Source: Tribonema minus (taxonomy: Eukaryota > Sar > Xanthophyceae > Tribonematales > Tribonemataceae). From it: a DNA stretch of 64,000 bases. Under the pieces are notes generated by a model. It saw nothing but the letters and a program-made list of their open reading frames with translations, was not told where the DNA came from and did not search any database. Location: NCBI GenBank assembly GCA_017506865.1, contig JAFCMP010000009.1:62001-126000 (forward strand). Direction: 5' to 3'. Shown one piece after another: positions 58,937-64,000 of this stretch. How positions within the stretch are numbered: the first letter of the stretch is position 1; every line of letters starts with the position of its first letter. A program made the translations under genes and the position numbers.

Positions 58937-59132
58937 AGTCAGCATATGGCTGCGACACGGCAGGCAGGGGGGTATGGGGATTTTGTCGGGGAGGACTTTG
59001 GAGAAGGGGAGGACTTGCACTGGAATGGACTGTAGACAGTGACGTTTCATTACACCAGCATATTTTGCCAATCACAAGTGAGCTGATCAGGCCAAGGGGT
59101 TGTGGACCTACACATAATATAAAAAGTCAGCA
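58937..59132. mobile_element. 188-bp insertion bounded by 8-bp direct repeats
   Basis: AGTCAGCA at 58937-58944 and again at 59125-59132 bracket sequence that is absent from copy 1, which has a single AGTCAGCA. The insert is G-rich on the plus strand (GGCAGGGGGGTATGGGG) and ends in ACATAATATAAA. No clear terminal inverted repeats. The 8-bp duplication would fit an hAT-type non-autonomous element. Confidence 0.5.
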
Positions 59133-59394
59133 CGGCGCGTAGGTGTGCTCTGCGACACACAACATGCGTAGCTCAAAATGGCGCACAATTCATGGCATGT
59201 GCTCGGTGTTCGACTGCCCGAAGGGCGAGAAGCGAAGGATGTGCGCAAACGTGCCCTCGAGCGCACCTCTCATGACTGTGTTCTTCACGCATCATTGACA
59301 TCAAGGCACACCGCTATTGCCGTTGAACGAGACTGAAATCGAAGGGCGAGGAATCTGTGTCATCGCGCGCGCAACACTCTTTGGGAAAACTTCA

Positions 59395-59545
59395 GACCGA
59401 CCTTCGGTCAGGCCTGCCCTTCGACCGGCCACAGGCCGACCGAGCTTCGCTCGGGCCTCCCCAAAGGGGAGTCGGGCCCAGCCGAAGGCTGGTCGGCAGT
59501 CGACTCCCCCATGGGGGAGGCCCAGCCGCAGGCTGGTCGAGCACC
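59395..59545. repeat. GC-rich hairpin cluster (copy 2)
   Basis: Same palindromes as 52530-52680 with point differences, inside the segmental duplication. Confidence 0.6.
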
Positions 59546-59699
59546 GCAGCACGCAATCGCATTCACGACACACAAAAGTGGTGCGGAGAGCGGCGCGATG
59601 TCCACAATCAGCGACATCCTAACGAGCCGTTGTAACATGCAACAAGCTATATGGCAACCCTTAACAAAGCTTGCAATGCACACGATGATTCACTATGCA

Positions 59700-59835
59700 T
59701 ACACGAGACACTACACACGATGCAATCAAGATGCGCACACGAGATGATGCACATAGTGCGATTAAGATGTATGAACGAGACAACGCTCACAATGCAATCA
59801 AGATGCACAAACGAGATGAAGCACATGCAGTTTCA
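59700..59835 (+). repeat. ACGATGCAATCAAGATGCACA-type tandem repeat
   Basis: Three to four imperfect copies, spacing about 35-55 nt, of AATCAAGATGCRCAMACGAGA. Non-coding flank between the two TIR genes; little else is visible from 59,836 to 60,277. Confidence 0.45.
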
Positions 59836-60277
59836 CACACAATTGCACTCATCGCATGCGATCGACGATAGCGCACGACAGTTTCATGAATGTGAACAGT
59901 GACGATGCGAGCACGGCGACGATGCTCACAATGGCGCACTAGACGTGTTCGATGAGGAATGTCCATCGCGCCGGCTGTGGTAAAAATCTTTGTTGAATAT
60001 TTCAATGATGAACGCAGCGGGATGCAGTGCATGGAGCGGTGCACGCGATGATGCCATCGCACACAGCGGCGACGCCGCTCGCAGAAGTGTGCTCGATTGA
60101 TGAAGCAATTGCGCATGGCGGCGACGATGCTTGCAGAAGCGTACATGGTTGGTGACGGACGACGGCATATTCAGCAGTGCGAGATGCAGTGCACTGCGAG
60201 CGTCACACACCATTAAGCGCGCAGCAATGAGTGAAGATGTATGAGATCGATTAAACCTGAAACTTTGGCGCTTGCGA

Positions 60278-63200
60278 CTACTCTGAGGCCGCTTCGTCCA
60301 CCATAGCAAGGATCTGCTGTGCCTGTCTTGTCAAAGGATGCTCGTCGCCTAATTTGTTCTTGAAGATTGCGTACGCGCGCCGCTGCATCCCCTCCGCACA
60401 TTGCAAATCGCCTTGTGCTTCGAGCACATTGCCGAGATTGCCGAGAGTCTTCGCGACGTTCACATGCTCAGTGCCGTACACCTTCTCCGTGATGGCGAGC
60501 GCGCGCCGCTGCATCCCCTCTGCACTCTTCAAATCGCCTTGTGCTTGGAGCACAAGGCCGAGATTGCCGAGAGTCTTCGCGACCTCCACGTGCTCAGTGC
60601 CGTACGCCTTCTCCTCGATGGCGAGCGCGCGCCGCTGCATCCCCTCCGCACCTTGCAAATCGCCTATTTCGAAGAGCACAATGCCGAGATTGCCGAGACT
60701 AATTGCGACCTTCACGTGCTCACTGCCGTACGCCTTCTCCTCGATGGCGAGCGCGCGCCGCTGCATCCCCTCCGCACCCTGCAAATCGCCTTGTTCGAGG
60801 AGCACATTGCCGAGAGCTCTGACAATCTTCGCGACCTCCACGTGCTCAGTGCCGTACGCCTTCTCCTCGATGGCGAGCGCGCGCCGCTGCATCCCCTCAG
60901 CACCCTGCAAATCGCCTTGTCCTTCTAGAACCATTCCAAGATTTCTGACAGTCTTTGCGACCTCCACGTGCTCAGTGCCGTACACCTTCTCGAAGATGGC
61001 GAGCGCGCGCCGCTGCATCCCCTCCGCATCCTGCAAATCGCCTTGTATCCCAAGCACATGGCCGAGATTGCAGAGAGTTCTCGCGACCTCCACGTGCGCT
61101 TCCCCGTACACCTTCTCGAAGATGGCAAGCACGCGCTGCTGCATCCCCTCCGCACCCTGCAAATCGCCTTGTTGGAGGAGCACATTGCCGAGATTCCTTA
61201 GAGTCTTCGCGACCTCCACGTGCTCAGTGCCGTAAACCTTCTCCTTGATAGCGAGCGCGCGCCGCTGCACCCCCTCCGCACCCTGCAAATCGCCGCCTTC
61301 TCGGAGCACAATGCCAAGATTGGTGAGCGTGATCGCGACCTCCACGCCCTCAGTGCCGTACGCCTTCTCAAAGATGGCGAGAGCGCGCCGCAACATCCCC
61401 TCCGCACCCTGCAAATGGCCTTGTTCTGCGAGCACATTGCCGAGATTGCCGAGAGAACTCGCGACCTGCACGTGGCCTTCCCCGTACACCTTCTTATTGA
61501 TGGCGAGCGCGCACCGCTGCATCCCCTCTGCACCCTTCAAATCGCCTTGTGCTTGGAGCACAAGGCCGAGATCGTTGAGCGTCTTCGCGACCTCCACGTG
61601 CTCTTCCCCGTACACCATCTCCTTGATGGCAAGAGCGCTTTCGTAGAGAGGCAGCGCCTCAACCAGCATTTGCCTTAGATACAACTCGTAAGCAAGGTTA
61701 TGAAGGCTTGTGGCCCAGCTTTCCGTGTCGTCAATTTCGAGCAATGTCGCCAGCTTCCTCAAATTCTGCTGCTCGCTCGACAGCAATGCCAGGACCGGTG
61801 CCAGCACGTCTGCGCCCTTCTCTGGACGCCGCTCTTCTAGCTCGTCAGCCAAGCTGACGACGAAGTGTGCAAATCTCCGCTGGGCAATTGCTGCTGCCTC
61901 TGGCGAAAGCAGCCGCTTCGCCGCCTCCCGGTGCATGGCGTGCATCGTGTACCGCGCGCCGCCGGGGACTGCGACTGGCGGATCCGGAAGCCGTCGAAGG
62001 ATCGAGAGATCGACGAGTTCGCCCAGGAGTTGCTCAATGCCTCCGCTGGTGATAACACCATCCGACGTAGCAGCGACTGATGGTGCTGATGTGCAGCACA
62101 TCGATATGGTGAAGTTGGCGAAACGCCGCCGAGGCCGCACAGGTGGCTCGTGTCGATCGTCAGATGTGGGCGCCAAGATGAACGTGATGCCATCGTCGCT
62201 GAATGAGTCTGGAAACACAGACAAGAGCGCTAGGCAGGCTCTGCTGGTGCCGTCTAGGAAGCCATGAAGCCACACACCCAGTTGCTGCACCTGGGCGTTT
62301 AGCCTCGACTTTGTGTCCACCGGCAAGTCGGCATGCGCTTGTGCCGCACTGACGACTTCCTGCAGCGGAGGGCAGGAGATGTTGTCAATGTGCATTAATT
62401 TGTGATGATGGTCGCAATGCATGAGGACAAGCTAAAGGCGAAGAGCTTACCTGCAGTTTCTCAGGACATTTGCTGAGCAAGCTCGTCAGAGCCTCCAACA
62501 TGAGAGGATTGTGGCCACAGCGCTTTGCCAGTACCCCAGCCTCGGCGCCGGTCATGGTGGCCTGGCTGCGGACGAGGGCTCGAGCGTCTTTGTCTTCAAG
62601 AGGCTCCACCGACAGCACCGCAAACTTGCAGTAGAGGTCACTATGCTCCCGTGATGTCACAAGCACCGCCGCTCCCTCGTACTGTCGAAGCTGCTCAAGC
62701 ACTTCTGCTAGCTCCTGGAACAAGACATGAATAAAATCAAGGATATCAGCGTCAGCAATTGACCGGAGGCTTTCAAGAATTCACGGGCTTGCTTTGCTTA
62801 CATTCGCTGCACCCACGAAACTGCCGCTGACGCTCTCCGCGTTTTCGATTGCCAACAGCGCCCTCCTTACGCCTCTCAATCCGTTTAGCCAGGCCAGAAA
62901 AGCAACCCACTGTTCCTCTCCCGGCTGTAGCACCATGGCCGCCTTGATGCCGTCCTGCAAAGCAGTGCGGACAATTCATGTTGGTGGGCGTTGAACCTTT
63001 CACAGCTCAAGACAGCAATCTTCAGGCGGACAAGTTCTCACCTTGCACTGAACAAGCTGTTGGTACATGGCTGCTGCAATGTGCTTCTTGACAGCCTCGA
63101 CCTTCAAGTCGGCCAGCTTCTCGTCGACCAGAAATCCTGCACCAAGGAAGGGAGCAATGTATCAGCAAAATGCATCAAACGAGCAGACACCCCGCGTGCA

Positions 63201-64000
63201 GTATGTATCACTCACCCTTCATGTCCACCATGAACGTCCCCCCCTTGTACTCTCCCGATTCCTCCAGCTGGCACGCTGCCTCCATTGCCACTGACGTCTT
63301 ACCCTCCCCAGGCCCACCGTGCAGCAGCACCGCCCGCTTATGCCGAAGATTTTCCTTCACGGTCTTCACCAGTTCGTCACGCCCAAGCAGTTCGTCCTTT
63401 TCCACTACACGATGCAAGGACCTCGCCAGCGGAAGTTCCTTTCTGTCGACCGCAAGTCCTTGTCGCTTCAGCTCCTCGAAGATCCATTCTGCCACGTCCG
63501 CCGCATACTTTCCTTCAAAGTTGTAAGACTGTGACCAAACAGAGGACACAGCAGAGGTGAGGAGGGGCCACATGCATCATCAGAGGTGAGGAGGCGCCAC
63601 ATGCATCATCACGAAGCTCAGAATTGCACATACCTGGTCCAGTCGCTGACCGCAGCGTTCGCACAGTTTGCGCATGTCCGCAACCCAAACCTCATTGGTG
63701 GCATCGTCCGGCGCCACACGATCGCCCCAGTCATGGGCTGCGTACAATTGTTCTATCCCGTCCGTGCACTGTGTCGGCCTCAGCTTGTAAAACACCGGAA
63801 TGAGTTTGATCTCCTCTCCAGAGTCGCAGCGCTCAAGCAGTCGGTGGAGCTCCAACATCGGCCATTTCCTCGTCACGAAGTCTTCACTGAGCACGAAGAT
63901 GCCTGCAGTACACACAGAAAATTCAACGACGGCTGTTGAAGTCTCGTTGTGATGGCAAGCTCGGGTTGCGTCGCATACTCACCTATCTTGGCTGACTCCA
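60278..64000 (-). CDS. TIR / NB-ARC-like / TPR immune-type receptor, 5' end outside window
   Basis: Visible exons: 64000-63983 (end of first TIR exon), 63902-63634, 63528-63216, 63136-63042, 62954-62802, 62714-62451, 62359-60278. Exon borders and phases match the complete gene at 53714-58624 one for one. TIR end GIFVLSEDFVTRKWPMLELH keeps the Glu. Walker A GGPGEGKTS is intact, but the Walker B aspartate is Glu (LLAIENAES). Winged-helix LSVFPDSFSDDG and MHAMHREAA follow, with an extra insert around residues SDDRHEPPVRPRRRF. The TPRs (11 by hand count, AKTLxNLGxVLxxQGDLxGA, with YGTEHVEV in place of LGPKHPDT) differ clearly from the sister gene, suggesting a different ligand. Confidence 0.85.

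Larger units (their letters stand above)
58511..59690 (-). repeat. segmental duplication, copy 2 (5' block of the complete TIR gene)
   Basis: Matches 51817-52850 in order, with the mini-exon ATGGAGACAT at 58624-58615. Contains an extra 188 nt (58945-59132) relative to copy 1. Confidence 0.75.

Overview
The window is eukaryotic DNA made of two unlike parts. Positions 1 to about 43,395 look like DNA of a nucleocytoplasmic large DNA virus (NCLDV, giant virus) resident in a eukaryotic genome. Genes there are short-spaced, on both strands and mostly intron-free. They include a VLTF3-like late transcription factor, a viral-type DEAD/DEAH helicase with helicase-associated repeats, a DUF5832-type protein, three virion/fibre-like beta-rich proteins, GIY-YIG and Vsr-like nucleases, a cyclin, SET and PRMT methyltransferases, an HSF-type DNA-binding domain and many small unknown proteins. 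Positions 43,396 to 64,000 look like host DNA: CTG-rich minisatellites, degenerate repeats, and three intron-rich minus-strand genes with consensus GT-AG introns.

The host genes suggest a plant-lineage microalga (inference). Two are TIR / NB-ARC-like STAND ATPase / kinesin-light-chain-type TPR proteins (53,714-58,624 and 60,278 to beyond the right end). The third (49,118-51,930) appears to join an MLKL/HeLo-like helical bundle to a C-terminal domain with the signature of the EDS1-family EP domain. In seed plants TIR signals pass through EDS1 (EP) proteins to helper NLRs with RPW8/HeLo-like bundles. A head-to-tail cluster carrying all three parts in an alga is the most striking observation here. 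One TIR gene and the EP gene also share a duplicated 5' block of about 1 kb that contains the 10-nt first coding exon.

Layout of the viral part: 1-9.1 kb nuclease tail, dioxygenase, fibre-like protein, F-box-like protein, helicase (one intron), VLTF3 (three introns and a 15-nt microexon), QxK nuclease-like protein. 9.2-19.7 kb zincin metallopeptidase, second fibre-like protein, PRMT, HSF-like protein and small genes. 19.7-21.4 kb CAG-rich and SINE-containing, host-like. 21.7-29.0 kb cyclin, a 1,027-residue UDG-like/33-residue-repeat protein, DUF5832, membrane proteins, GIY-YIG. 29.1-36.6 kb a CTG-rich, intron-rich island with a seven-exon OTU-like gene built of phase-0 exons. 36.8-43.4 kb SET, third structural protein, EsV-1-7-like/nuclease fusion, small membrane and zinc proteins, and a truncated paralogue of the repeat protein that stops abruptly at the junction with host sequence.

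Two candidate viral promoter words recur: (A)AATGGGAATT / AATTGGGAAT, and ATAAAATRTTG placed 13-50 nt before start codons. Introns in hallmark viral genes, two host-type SINE copies inside the viral block and a viral gene cut off at the border all point to a resident, decaying giant endogenous viral element rather than a free virus. An assembly chimera at 43.4 kb cannot be excluded from sequence alone.
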